From Chryseobacterium formosense (GTDB lineage: Bacteria > Bacteroidota > Bacteroidia > Flavobacteriales > Weeksellaceae), in the NCBI RefSeq assembly GCF_900116415.1, contig NZ_FPAP01000001.1, positions 62,001 through 126,000 of the forward strand: a stretch of DNA of 64,000 nt, given 5' to 3'. Every line of letters begins with the position of its first letter. Position 1 is the stretch's first letter. A model generated the notes under the pieces. The model worked only from the letters and a program-made list of their open reading frames with translations, did not search any database and was not told where the DNA came from. A program made the position numbers and the translations under genes. Positions 36,150-44,718 of the stretch are shown here, one piece after another.

Positions 36150-36157
36150 TATCTTTG
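36150..36157 (+). promoter_or_regulatory. Putative -7 box for speB
   Basis: TATCTTTG matches TAnnTTTG, 27 bases before the ATG. The 246-base gap 35939-36184 also holds repeated GGAAGCTT and TTCCAACTTCC-type words, but no gene. Confidence 0.5.
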
Positions 36158-36184
36158 CAAAAATCATTTAATTCTAAATAAAAC

Positions 36185-37036
36185 ATGAAAACATACGCAG
36201 GAATTCCTGAAGAAAATGCTTCATTAGAAAATTCAAAGGTAGTTTTGGTAACAGTTCCTTATGACGGAACTTCAACTTGGGGAAAAGGTGCAGATAAAGG
36301 CCCTGAATTGTTTTTGGATGCTTCTGAAAACATGGAACTGTACGACATTGAAACAGGAACTGAACCTTATCTTGAAGGAGTTTATTTGGCTGGAGAAGTT
36401 TCTGAAAATTCAACACCTGAAGCAATGACGGAAGCGGTTTATCAGAAAACAAAAGAGCTTTTGGCAACAGATAAATTGTTTACCCTTTTTGGTGGTGAGC
36501 ATTCGGTTTCTATCGGTTCTATTCGTGCGGTTGGAGAAAAATTTGAAAATTTGACGGTTCTTCAGTTAGACGCTCATACAGATTTACGTCCTGAATTCCA
36601 TGGTTCTACTTCTAACCATGCTTGCGCGGTTTTTGAAGCGAATCAGAAACATAATTTGGTTCAGGTGGGAATCCGTTCTATGGATGTTGAGGAAGCTCAG
36701 TATTTACCTGAAGGGAGAGTGTTTTTTGCGCACGAAATTGCTCACAACGACAATTGGGTAAATGATGTTTTGGAAAAAGTTTCCGGTAATGTGTATATCA
36801 CCATCGATTTGGATGCTTTTGATCCATCAATCGCACCATCTACAGGAACTCCGGAACCGGGAGGTTTACAATGGTATCCAACATTAGAGCTATTGAGAAA
36901 AGTTTTCGAAAAATGTAATGTGGTAGCTTTTGATATTGTTGAATTGATGGATTCTGCCTATTCAAAACCGAGTGCTTTCTTAGCTGCAAAATTGTATTAC
37001 AAGATGTTAGCTTATTATCATATCAACAGAGATTAA
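36185..37036 (+). CDS. speB: Agmatinase
   Basis: A 283-residue ureohydrolase that splits agmatine to putrescine and urea. Manganese ligands are seen in GGEHSVSIG, LQLDAHTDLR and ITIDLDAFDPSIAPSTGTPEPGG, and FDIVELMD follows. Agmatinase rather than arginase fits the arginine decarboxylase gene upstream. It is separated from that gene by a membrane protein and a HAD gene, so the pathway genes are near but not in one operon. Confidence 0.9.
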   Translation: MKTYAGIPEENASLENSKVVLVTVPYDGTSTWGKGADKGPELFLDASENMELYDIETGTEPYLEGVYLAGEVSENSTPEAMTEAVYQKTKELLATDKLFTLFGGEHSVSIGSIRAVGEKFENLTVLQLDAHTDLRPEFHGSTSNHACAVFEANQKHNLVQVGIRSMDVEEAQYLPEGRVFFAHEIAHNDNWVNDVLEKVSGNVYITIDLDAFDPSIAPSTGTPEPGGLQWYPTLELLRKVFEKCNVVAFDIVELMDSAYSKPSAFLAAKLYYKMLAYYHINRD

Positions 37037-37099
37037 AATTCCGCAGGAAACGGATTTTTTCTTCCAATTTTTCTTCTGACATTTGTGAGGTAAAAACAA

Positions 37100-37966
37100 A
37101 TGAAAATGTCGAGACAAGAGCAAATAGATTATCAGAGAATTGCCAAAGCAATAGAATATATTCAGAGCAATTTTAAACTTCAGCCTAATTTGGATGAGGT
37201 TGCTGAAAAAGTAAACTTAAGTCCGGCTCATTTTCAGAAAATATTTACCGATTGGGCAGGAACGAGCCCAAAGAAATTTTTGCAGTTCATCAGTCTTGAG
37301 CATGCAAAAAGTTTATTGAAAGAAGAAAAAGCAAGTTTGTTTGATGCTGCTTTGGAAACCGGACTTTCAAGCACAAGCAGATTACATGATTTGTTTGTGA
37401 ATATCGAAGGAATGTCTCCCGCAGAATACAAAAACGGTGGAAAAAATCTGAGAATAAATTATAATTTCTCTGAAAGTCCGTTTGGAAAAATCATTACCGC
37501 GTCTACCGAAAAAGGGATTTGCTATATGGCTTTCGAAGAAAATAAAGAAAATGCATTGAGAGATTTACACCATAAATTTCCCAATGCATCTTTTTTTGAG
37601 AAATACGATGAGTTTCAGAAAAATGCATTATCAATTTTTAACAAAGACTGGTCAAAACTCAATACCATAAAACTCCATTTAAAAGGAACTGATTTCCAGT
37701 TGAAAGTCTGGGAAAGTTTGCTTAAAATTCCTTTGGGAAAATTATCGACTTATGGAAATTTAGCTAACGAAATAGGAAGCCCAAAAGCTTCAAGAGCCGT
37801 AGGAACTGCGATCGGAAGCAATCCTGTTGCATTTTTAATTCCGTGTCATCGTGTGATACAATCTTCAGGCAAAATCGGTGGTTATATGTGGGGAAGTGAT
37901 AGAAAACGGTTGATAATCGGCTGGGAAAGTGCAAAGATATATTCTGATGATTCTATTTTGCTGTAA
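37100..37966 (+). CDS. Ada-like fusion: AraC-type regulator plus O6-alkylguanine-DNA methyltransferase
   Basis: A 288-residue fusion. Residues about 10-115 are an AraC-type helix-turn-helix domain (LDEVAEKVNLSPAHFQKIF, LETGLSSTSRLHDLFV). Residues about 125-280 are a DNA methyltransferase domain with the acceptor C249 in FLIPCHRVIQ. The N-terminal methylphosphotriester-sensing domain with zinc cysteines, present in E. coli Ada, is missing. It would repair alkylated guanine and may regulate nearby genes. The AlkB-like gene is 186 bases downstream, which fits an adaptive response. ATG 37106 is an alternative start. Confidence 0.92.
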   Translation: MKMSRQEQIDYQRIAKAIEYIQSNFKLQPNLDEVAEKVNLSPAHFQKIFTDWAGTSPKKFLQFISLEHAKSLLKEEKASLFDAALETGLSSTSRLHDLFVNIEGMSPAEYKNGGKNLRINYNFSESPFGKIITASTEKGICYMAFEENKENALRDLHHKFPNASFFEKYDEFQKNALSIFNKDWSKLNTIKLHLKGTDFQLKVWESLLKIPLGKLSTYGNLANEIGSPKASRAVGTAIGSNPVAFLIPCHRVIQSSGKIGGYMWGSDRKRLIIGWESAKIYSDDSILL

Positions 37967-38152
37967 ATAATTTCTCTCACAAATTATACAGATTTTCACA
38001 GGTTCTCGTGTGCTTCGTGAAAGATCTTTGTGCGATTTGTAGTTAAAAAAAGCAATGTCGAAGAGATTTATCAGATGAAACGATTTCTTAGTGTTATTAG
38101 TGAAAAATGTTTGTGTAATTTGTGTTTTAATATTTAGCTTAAACCTTAAAAA

Positions 38153-38764
38153 ATGCTTAACCTTTTCAACGAAATACAAAATTTCCCCATCAATGTTCTT
38201 CCCAAAGACGGAGTTGCAGAATATTACGGAAAGATTTTTTCTGATGCAGAATGCGAAAAATATTACCAGTATTTATTCAACGAAATTCCGTGGGAAAATG
38301 ATGAAGCCTTAATTTTCGGTAAATTGATTTACACCAAAAGAAAAGTGGCTTGGTTTGGTGAAAAAGAATTTGAATACACTTATTCCAACCGAACGAAATA
38401 TGCAAAACTCTGGACTCCCGAATTATTAGCTTTAAAACAAAAATGCGAAGAAGTGTCCGGAGAAACCTATAATTCTTGTCTTCTGAATTTATACCACGAT
38501 GGAAGTGAAGGAATGGCGTATCACAGCGATGGTGAAAAAGATTTAAAAAAACACGGCGCAATTGCTTCTGTAACTTTTGGAGCGGAGCGAAAATTTTCTT
38601 TCAAACATAAAATTTCAAAAGAAAGAATCGACATTCAGCTTGAAAACGGAAGTTTATTAGTTATGAAAGGAACAACCCAGGAAAACTGGCTTCACCGACT
38701 TCCACCAACGACAAAAATAAAAACGCCGAGAGTGAATCTGACGTTCAGAACTATTGAAGAATAA
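38153..38764 (+). CDS. alkB: AlkB-like Fe(II)/2-oxoglutarate dioxygenase
   Basis: A 203-residue oxidative demethylase of alkylated nucleic acids. The iron-binding HxD is in AYHSDGEKDL, the distal His in NWLHRLPPT, and 2-oxoglutarate binding is by the arginines in PRVNLTFR. The length matches the ALKBH2/3-like group common in bacteria. It follows the Ada-like gene in the same direction; the 186-base gap has only AT-rich sequence and imperfect repeats. Confidence 0.92.
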   Translation: MLNLFNEIQNFPINVLPKDGVAEYYGKIFSDAECEKYYQYLFNEIPWENDEALIFGKLIYTKRKVAWFGEKEFEYTYSNRTKYAKLWTPELLALKQKCEEVSGETYNSCLLNLYHDGSEGMAYHSDGEKDLKKHGAIASVTFGAERKFSFKHKISKERIDIQLENGSLLVMKGTTQENWLHRLPPTTKIKTPRVNLTFRTIEE

Positions 38765-38789
38765 ATTTTTTCACAAAGATTTTATTATG

Positions 38790-38872
38790 CAGTTTGTCAT
38801 TCCGACAAAGGAGTAATCTCTAAAATTTAAATTAGATTCTTCATTCCGTTGCACTTCATTCAGAATGACAAT
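38790..38872. repeat. Inverted-repeat element, type C (copy 1)
   Basis: CAGTTTGTCATTCCGAC at the left and TTCATTCAGAATGACAA at the right form the ends of an approximately 83-base element, with GGAGTAATCTC and AGATTCTTC inside. The same ends occur at 43594-43797 and 44567-44648. It lies in the 226-base gap after alkB. Confidence 0.7.
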
Positions 38873-38956
38873 TGAGCTGTTGATTTTTACAGTTAAGCAT
38901 AAATTTAAAAGAGATAATTTAAAAATCTGCGTCATCTGCAAAATCATCGAGAGCAT

Positions 38957-38986
38957 AAAAAAGCCGTTCAAATCGAACAGCTTTTA
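38957..38986 (-). terminator. Terminator after the CocE-type hydrolase gene
   Basis: A stem of AAAAGC/GCTTTT plus GTTC/GAAC with one internal mismatch and a T-run on the minus strand, close behind the stop at 38991. Confidence 0.65.
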
Positions 38987-38990
38987 AACT

Positions 38991-40850
38991 TTATTGTAAA
39001 ACTTCAACCTCAATCGCTGAATCTTCAAAAACTTTGATGAATGCTTTGGTATAATCTTCCTTCGTAGCAAAATTAGGATTCTCCATAAATTTCTGAGGAT
39101 TGATGGCAAACAAAGGAAACCAAGTCGAAGAAATCTGAATCTGAATTTTATGCCCTTTTTTAAAGGTATGAACAACATCCTGCAATCTGAAATTCACAGC
39201 AGTTTTCTGATTGGCAACCAAAGCTTCTCCTTTTTCTCTCGAATTTCTGAATCTTGCAGGCATAATTTCACTTCTTACCATCTGATGATAATTTCCGTAA
39301 ATCACACCATCTTTCTTTTCAGTTGGTTTAAAATCTTCAGGGTAAACATCAATTAATTTCACTGCAAAATCTGCATCTGTAGAAGTCGAGGCAATATTTA
39401 ATTTTGCTAAAATTTCTCCGGCAAAAGTCATATCTTCTGTTAAAACCTCAGTTGTGAAAGTCAGAACATCCGGTCTTCCGACAGCAAATCTCTGGTCTTC
39501 CGACATATAATTTCTTGGTGTAAATCCATTAAAATCCTTCAGATTATCAGAACTTAAAACCGGATTATTCGGATCGCTGTAATATTCTGAAAATCCTTGT
39601 CCTGCAGAATTTTTTAAAGTTCCATTAGCTAAATAAAAATTCATTTTCTTCGCTTCTTTTGGAGGATAAGTTGAAAATTCACGCCACTGTTTAGCGCCTG
39701 TATCGTACATCAATGCTTCCGGTAAGTCTGCGTCTTGTTTTGTATTTCCTTTTAAATAATGATTAAAAAATTTCGTTTCAATATTTTTCTGATAATAGGT
39801 TGCAATGCTGTCTCCGAAATAGATTTGATTATGAAAATGTTTTCCCTCTTCACGTCCCCATCCTCCGTGAGAAAATGGCCCCATCACGATCGTATTCTTA
39901 GCTTTCGGACTGGTTTTTTCAATAGTTTTGTAAATATTTAATGGTCCTGAAAGATCTTCCGCATCAAACCAGCCACCAACCGTCATTACCGCATGGTTAA
40001 TATTTTTCAGATGTTGCAATAAACCTCTTTTCTGCCAGAATTCATCGTAGTTTGGGTGGTTCATAATTTCAGTCATAAAGAAATTGTTTTTATAGTATTT
40101 CTCGTAACCGTCTTTTAGTGTTCCCATGTCTCTGTAGAACTTTAGACCATCTTCTGAGGTTGATTTAATCATAGAACCAGAATACCAAGCTCTATTTTCC
40201 GGTTTTGTTTTCTGAACGCCGAAGACAGGGAAGGTTCTAAAATAACCCAGCATAAATCTTCCGTTGTGCAGGAAATCGTCATTCCAGAAATCTGAAATCG
40301 GAGCCTGTGGAGATGAAGCGACCAAAGCCGGATGTTGTGCTAAAGTTCCTACAGCAGTATAGAATCCGGGATAAGAAGTTCCGAATTGACCGACTTTTCC
40401 GTTGTTATGTTTGATGTTTTTAATTAAATATTCAATTGTGTCATAAGTATCGGTACTTTCATCAATATCTTTTTTGGTTTTTCTTTCAACCTGTGGCGTC
40501 ATATTGGTAAAAACTCCTTCACTCATATATCTTCCGCGAACATCCTGATAGACGAAAATATATTTGTCGTTCATCAGATATTTATTCGGGCCAAGACTTC
40601 TGCGGTATTCATTCTCACCGTACGGCGCAATGCTGTAGCAGGTTCTCTGCATCAGAAAAGGATATTTATTTTTATTGGAAATATCTTTTGGTGTATAAAC
40701 TGCCGTAAAAAGTTTTGTTCCGTCACGCATCGGAATATAAAATTCCTGTTTTGTGAAATTGTCTTTTACATAATTGTCTTGCTGTTGGGTATTTTGGGAA
40801 TATCCGAAAATGAAAAAGCAAATAAGTAAAATTGAAAAATGAATCTTCAT
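38991..40850 (-). CDS. Secreted CocE/NonD-type alpha/beta hydrolase (S15 family)
   Basis: A 619-residue protein with a signal peptide (about 1-18). The hydrolase domain has the nucleophile S159 in QFGTSYPGFY, the catalytic Asp region GGWFDAEDLSG, and the His in MGPFSHGGWG. The C-terminal X-Pro dipeptidyl-peptidase-type jelly-roll domain is seen from about 400. Relatives include cocaine esterase, alpha-amino-acid ester hydrolases and glutaryl-7-ACA acylases; the real substrate is unknown. There is no T9SS tail, so it is probably periplasmic. Confidence 0.88.
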   Translation of the reverse strand: MKIHFSILLICFFIFGYSQNTQQQDNYVKDNFTKQEFYIPMRDGTKLFTAVYTPKDISNKNKYPFLMQRTCYSIAPYGENEYRRSLGPNKYLMNDKYIFVYQDVRGRYMSEGVFTNMTPQVERKTKKDIDESTDTYDTIEYLIKNIKHNNGKVGQFGTSYPGFYTAVGTLAQHPALVASSPQAPISDFWNDDFLHNGRFMLGYFRTFPVFGVQKTKPENRAWYSGSMIKSTSEDGLKFYRDMGTLKDGYEKYYKNNFFMTEIMNHPNYDEFWQKRGLLQHLKNINHAVMTVGGWFDAEDLSGPLNIYKTIEKTSPKAKNTIVMGPFSHGGWGREEGKHFHNQIYFGDSIATYYQKNIETKFFNHYLKGNTKQDADLPEALMYDTGAKQWREFSTYPPKEAKKMNFYLANGTLKNSAGQGFSEYYSDPNNPVLSSDNLKDFNGFTPRNYMSEDQRFAVGRPDVLTFTTEVLTEDMTFAGEILAKLNIASTSTDADFAVKLIDVYPEDFKPTEKKDGVIYGNYHQMVRSEIMPARFRNSREKGEALVANQKTAVNFRLQDVVHTFKKGHKIQIQISSTWFPLFAINPQKFMENPNFATKEDYTKAFIKVFEDSAIEVEVLQ

Positions 40851-40933
40851 GAAAAAAATTTGATGCTAATTTATTAATAAAATGTGATTTATTTTAAGGT
40901 TTGAAATAGGTAAATCGTTTTCCTATTTAAACA

Positions 40934-40962
40934 ACAAAAAACATCCCCTAAAAGGAGATGTT
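40934..40962 (-). terminator. Terminator after the BON-SH3 gene
   Basis: On the minus strand an 8-bp stem ACATCTCC/GGGGATGT with a TTTTA loop is followed by a T-run, 25 bases after the stop. Confidence 0.8.
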
Positions 40963-40986
40963 CTATATTTAAATTTAATTTTGAAA

Positions 40987-41406
40987 TTAAGCTCTCAAAT
41001 ATCTTGCATAAGCGTAACCTTCCTGTCCGTCAGCAGTTTTTACTTTCCACCAATCGTCAGAAGTTTGTTCTACCAAAGTTACGGAAGATCCTTTTGATGC
41101 TTTTCCTACGACAGCAGCTTCAGTTGAAGGCTCTTGTCTGATATTCAGATTAGATTCTTCAGTTGCAACGGTAAGATTTGCACCTGCAGCTAAACCTGAA
41201 ACCTGAACATCAAGGTTAATATCTGTTGCAGAATAGGTAGAGTCGATTGCTCCCAAAGCATTCCATACTGCATCTTTAGCGGCAGTGTTTGAAGCATTTC
41301 CGGAAACATAAAGAATTCCGTCTTGCTCCTGAACCTGAAGATTTGAAATCCCTGCAGACTGAGCAGCAGAAACTACACCTGAATATTTATCTTGTAATGT
41401 GCTCAT
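40987..41406 (-). CDS. BON-like plus bacterial SH3 domain protein
   Basis: A 139-residue protein without a signal peptide. Residues about 1-70 resemble a BON domain (DGILYVSGNASNTAAKDAVW). Residues about 75-139 are an SH3_3-type domain (LNIRQEPSTEAAVVGKASKG, WWKVKTADGQEGYAYARYL). SH3b domains bind peptidoglycan or proteins. It starts 6 bases after the BON lipoprotein gene stop, so the pair forms one operon and probably one envelope function. Its exact role is unknown. Confidence 0.8.
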   Translation of the reverse strand: MSTLQDKYSGVVSAAQSAGISNLQVQEQDGILYVSGNASNTAAKDAVWNALGAIDSTYSATDINLDVQVSGLAAGANLTVATEESNLNIRQEPSTEAAVVGKASKGSSVTLVEQTSDDWWKVKTADGQEGYAYARYLRA

Positions 41407-41412
41407 CTTTAA

Positions 41413-41901
41413 TTATTTTACGACTAAGTTATTGTTATATTTTCCAACTTTCAAAGCATCAACAGATTCTTTGATTTTTCTAGCCTGAGCTGAAGAAACG
41501 TTTCCTGTCAATGTAAGCTCTCCATTTACAACTTCTACTTTTACAGAAGGGAAATCTTTTACGGCATCCTGTACTTTTTGCTGAACTGCAGGGTCTACAG
41601 CTGATGTAGTTTCTACCGGTGGTGCAGTTGGAGCAACTTCTATCGTTGCCATATCATGTACATCTTTTACCCCTTTTATTTCTTTTAAAGATTTAATAGC
41701 AGCATCTTTTTCTGCCTGAGTAGCAAATGTTCCACCAAGATGTGCAACACCTTCTTTTATCTCAACAGTTGCTGTAGGATTTGCTGTAATTACTGTGGTA
41801 GCCTGAGTCTGAAGATCAGCATCAGATACCTTTTTTTTGCACGAAATAGCTCCAAATGAAACTGCCAAAGCTAAGGCAGACATTACGAATGTTTTTTTCA
41901 T
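41413..41901 (-). CDS. Lipoprotein with two BON domains
   Basis: A 162-residue lipoprotein with a lipobox around C21 (SFGAISC). Two BON domains are visible: about 30-90 (VEIKEGVAHLGGTFATQAEKDAAIKSL) and about 100-162 (VKVEVVNGELTLTGNVSSAQ). BON proteins associate with membranes and are often stress induced (OsmY-like). It heads a two-gene operon with the BON-SH3 gene and has its own promoter. Confidence 0.85.
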   Translation of the reverse strand: MKKTFVMSALALAVSFGAISCKKKVSDADLQTQATTVITANPTATVEIKEGVAHLGGTFATQAEKDAAIKSLKEIKGVKDVHDMATIEVAPTAPPVETTSAVDPAVQQKVQDAVKDFPSVKVEVVNGELTLTGNVSSAQARKIKESVDALKVGKYNNNLVVK

Positions 41902-41941
41902 AGTTTGATTTAATTTAATTATTTAATGTTTTTGTTAGACT

Positions 41942-41969
41942 CAAATGTAATAATAAAATCTATACCAAA
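41942..41969 (-). promoter_or_regulatory. Promoter of the BON operon
   Basis: On the minus strand TTTG (41969-41966), 16 bases and TACATTTG (41949-41942) match the Bacteroidota pattern, 40 bases upstream of the start. Confidence 0.6.
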
Positions 41970-42095
41970 ATACAAATGATAAAAATTTTAAATAAAGTTT
42001 TTTGAATAATTTATGATCAGGATCATGATGTTGTTTTTGTTAATAGCTTGTTATTATGTAGTTTAAACTAATGATTCATAATATTTGAAAAACAT

Positions 42096-42103
42096 TATAT
42101 TTG
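42096..42103 (+). promoter_or_regulatory. Putative -7 box for the DAACS gene
   Basis: TATATTTG matches TAnnTTTG, with a TTC at 42075-42077 at an 18-base spacing. It ends 18 bases before the ATG, and its TTG is in frame. Confidence 0.55.
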
Positions 42104-42121
42104 TGGCAATTGATAATAGAT

Positions 42122-43372
42122 ATGAAAGGACAAAACAAACTATTTTTTGCCATCATCATTGCACTTGTATTAGGTGTAGCGATTGGCGGCTTCGTTCATG
42201 TACAATATCCTGAAAGTGCCGAACCGTTTTCAAAAAACATAAAACTTCTCGGAACTGTTTTCATACGATTGGTACAAATGATTATTGCACCATTGGTTTT
42301 TACAACGTTGGTCGTGGGAATCGCCAAAATGAGCGACATTAAAATGATCGGAAGAGTAGGAACAAAAGCGATGCTTTGGTTTATTACTGCTTCACTCGTT
42401 TCTCTTTTCATCGGTTTGATTTTGGTAAACTGGCTCGAGCCGGGACACGTTACAAAACTTCCGATTCAGGATGCGGCTTCAGCAGAAGAGCTGATCAAGT
42501 CGAGCAAAGGTTTTTCAATGGAAGATTTTGTAAAGCATATTATTCCTAAAAGTATTTTTGAGGCTTTTGCAACGAATGAAGTGCTTCAGATTGTGGTTTT
42601 TTCCATTATGTTTGGAGTGGCTTTGGCAAATTTGGGAGACGAATATGCTCAACCGGTTATCAAATTATTCGATGTTATTGCTCACGGAATTCTGAAAATG
42701 GTCGGCTACATTATGTGGTTTGCTCCGTTTGGAGTTTTGGGTGCCATTGCAGCGGTTGTTGCGACAAACGGTTTTGAAATATTTAAAGTATATGCCATTT
42801 ATTTAAGAGATTTCTTCTTTGCGATAGCAGTTTTGTGGCTGGTTTTATTAATAGTAGGATATCTAATCTTAGGAAACCGTCTTTTCGAATTATTAAGAAG
42901 AATAAAATCTCCTTTGCTGATTGCATTTTCTACGACAAGCTCAGAAGCAGTTTTTCCAAAGCTTGTTGAAGAATTAGAGAGATTTGGATGTAACAATAGA
43001 GTAGTATCCTTTATTTTACCTTTAGGATATTCATTTAATCTGGATGGGAGCATGATGTACATGACCTTTGCTTCTATTTTTATCGCTCAGATTTACGGAA
43101 TCGAAATGTCGGTCGGACAACAGATTACCATGCTTTTGGTGTTGATGCTAACCTCAAAAGGAATTGCAGGAGTTCCGAGAGCTTCATTAGTAATCATCGT
43201 TGCTACCTGTTCTATGTTTGGAATTCCGCCGGAAGGAATTGCCTTGATTTTACCAATCGACCACTTCTGTGATATGGCGAGAAGTATGACGAATGTATTA
43301 GGAAATGCTCTAGCAACCTCAGCCGTTTCAAAATGGGAAGGGCAACTGGAGAATCATGGGGGAAAAATGTAA
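42122..43372 (+). CDS. Dicarboxylate/amino acid:cation symporter (DAACS family)
   Basis: A 416-residue GltP/DctA-type symporter with about eight membrane segments and two re-entrant loops. Motifs are VFIRLVQMIIAPLVFTTLV, the HP1 serine-rich AFSTTSSEAVFPKLVEEL, NLDGSMMYMTFASIFIA and the substrate-binding TM8 DHFCDMARSMTNVLGN. In TM8 the residues D-D-R-N of the archaeal homologue are kept, but the last Asp (GD in most relatives) is Asn and the Thr after Arg is Ser, which could alter cation binding. ATG 42122 is chosen because TTG 42101 is in the promoter. Confidence 0.9.
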   Translation: MKGQNKLFFAIIIALVLGVAIGGFVHVQYPESAEPFSKNIKLLGTVFIRLVQMIIAPLVFTTLVVGIAKMSDIKMIGRVGTKAMLWFITASLVSLFIGLILVNWLEPGHVTKLPIQDAASAEELIKSSKGFSMEDFVKHIIPKSIFEAFATNEVLQIVVFSIMFGVALANLGDEYAQPVIKLFDVIAHGILKMVGYIMWFAPFGVLGAIAAVVATNGFEIFKVYAIYLRDFFFAIAVLWLVLLIVGYLILGNRLFELLRRIKSPLLIAFSTTSSEAVFPKLVEELERFGCNNRVVSFILPLGYSFNLDGSMMYMTFASIFIAQIYGIEMSVGQQITMLLVLMLTSKGIAGVPRASLVIIVATCSMFGIPPEGIALILPIDHFCDMARSMTNVLGNALATSAVSKWEGQLENHGGKM

Positions 43373-43399
43373 ATTTTAATTTAGCCTAAACTAATAAAG

Positions 43400-43443
43400 T
43401 GGTCAATAATGAATGTTAATCTTCATTGTTGACCATTTTTTTA
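43400..43443 (+). terminator. Terminator after the DAACS gene
   Basis: A 14-bp stem with one G-U pair (43400-43413 with 43422-43435) and a T-run, 27 bases after the stop. Confidence 0.85.
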
Positions 43444-43558
43444 GGAGCTATTTCCCGCTTTCCGCACTCGCTATTTTATTTGTATTTGCGGCGCGGCGAA
43501 GCCGCGCCGCAAATACAAATAAAATGAGCTCAGACAATTGCTGCAATCGGGGCTATGG
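43444..43558. repeat. Intergenic palindromic element, type A (copy 2)
   Basis: Within the 444-base gap 43373-43816. The left flank GGAGCTATTTCCCGCTTTCC and right flank GAGCTC...ATCGGGGCTATGG enclose a perfect 25-bp hairpin (43473-43497 with 43501-43525, loop GAA) with a GC-rich tip. The flank layout resembles the element at 23988-24067 but the core differs in sequence and length. Confidence 0.7.
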
Positions 43559-43593
43559 AAGTTGCCATCCATCAAAACATCTGAAATGTCTTC

Positions 43594-43797
43594 ACAGTTT
43601 GTCATTCTGAAAGAATTCAGGATTCATTAAAAAATGACAAATTTTGTCTTACTTTGCTGAGTATAAACTGAAGGTTTACGAACGTAGTTCTGTCTTTGCG
43701 AACGAAAGATATCCTCAATCATTCAAAAGAAACTTTGCGAACTTTGCGTTTAAAATAGATTCTTCAATACGCTGCGCTTCTTTCAGAATGACAATGC
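43594..43797. repeat. Inverted-repeat element, type C (long or split copy)
   Basis: The left end CAGTTTGTCATTCTGAAAGA (43594-43613) and the right end CTTTCAGAATGACAATG (43779-43795) are those of the type C element, but about 165 bases lie between them instead of about 45. The interior contains repeated GCGAAC and TTTGCGAAC words. It directly precedes the dioxygenase gene. Confidence 0.6.
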
Positions 43798-43816
43798 AAT
43801 AAAAAAACTTTAATTC

Positions 43817-44530
43817 ATGAATTTACAGAATCATAAAAACTCAATAATAGAAGAAGGATTTACAGTAATCAACAATATTTTTTCAGACGAAGAAGTTAAA
43901 AAGATTTCAGAAGTCATTCAAGATATAGATACCTCAAAAGAAACGTTTCGAAAATCGGAAGACCTTTTCGCCATTCGTCAGTTTTTAAAAGAAATTCCAG
44001 AAGTAAAAGAGCTGATTTTTAATGAAAATTTAAAAAGAATCATTAAAGAAATTTTTGGCGAAAACTATTTTACAGTCAAAAGTATTTACTTTGATAAACC
44101 TGAAAAATCCAATTGGTATGTTGCCTATCATCAGGATTTAACAATTTCTGTAGATAAAAAAGTCGAGCTGGAAAATTTCGGACCTTGGACGACCAAACAG
44201 AATCAATTTGCGGTACAGCCACCTTTAGATATTCTTGAAAATATTTTTACCATAAGAATTCATCTTGACGATACTGATGAAAATAACGGAGCTTTGAAAG
44301 TTGTCCCAAAATCTCATGCAAAAGGAATTTATAGACCTGAAACCATTGACTGGAACGTAGAAACCGAGAATATCTGCAATGTAGAAAGAAGCGGAATTAT
44401 GATTATGAAACCTTTGATTCTTCATGGTTCAAACCGTACAACCAACGGCAAGAAAAGGAGAGTGATTCATATCGAATTTTCAGATAGAGAATTGCCGGAA
44501 GTATTGAATTGGTCGGAAAGAATGAATTGA
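43817..44530 (+). CDS. Phytanoyl-CoA dioxygenase (PhyH) family protein
   Basis: A 237-residue Fe(II)/2-oxoglutarate-type oxygenase. The iron-binding HxD is in VAYHQDLTIS and the distal His in KPLILHGSNR, with RRVIHIEFS carrying the 2-oxoglutarate arginine. The RIHLDDTDENNGALKVVPKSH segment is a strong PhyH signature. Bacterial members hydroxylate diverse small molecules; the substrate is unknown. The gene stands alone between type C repeats. Confidence 0.87.
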   Translation: MNLQNHKNSIIEEGFTVINNIFSDEEVKKISEVIQDIDTSKETFRKSEDLFAIRQFLKEIPEVKELIFNENLKRIIKEIFGENYFTVKSIYFDKPEKSNWYVAYHQDLTISVDKKVELENFGPWTTKQNQFAVQPPLDILENIFTIRIHLDDTDENNGALKVVPKSHAKGIYRPETIDWNVETENICNVERSGIMIMKPLILHGSNRTTNGKKRRVIHIEFSDRELPEVLNWSERMN

Positions 44531-44566
44531 GATTGCTCATGATTAGTCATAAAAATGCAAGTTTTA

Positions 44567-44648
44567 CAGTTTGTTTGTCATTCCGGAGGAATCTCTACAC
44601 TATTTTTAAATATAAACGTTGTTGAGATTCTTTCAGAATGACAAACTG
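44567..44648. repeat. Inverted-repeat element, type C (copy 3)
   Basis: Left arm CAGTTTGTTTGTCATTCCGG with GGAATCTC, right arm GAGATTCTTTCAGAATGACA ending AACTG; the two arms pair almost throughout, with a 28-base AT-rich interior. It is the most regular copy and lies just after the PhyH gene. Confidence 0.75.
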
Positions 44649-44668
44649 TATGTTGAATATCCATAAAA

Positions 44669-44702
44669 CAAAACCTCTTCCAATCGAAAGAGGTTTTATT
44701 AT
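44669..44702 (+). terminator. Bidirectional terminator between PhyH and GH92 genes
   Basis: A perfect 9-bp stem (44671-44679 with 44688-44696) with A/T-runs on both sides, between convergent genes. Confidence 0.85.
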
Positions 44703-44718
44703 TTAAAGTTTTGAATTA

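Noticed and set aside
43444..43558. The 25-bp perfect hairpin considered as a simple terminator of the DAACS gene
   Set aside because: A normal terminator with a T-run already lies at 43400-43443, and the hairpin has conserved non-terminator flanks shared with another locus.
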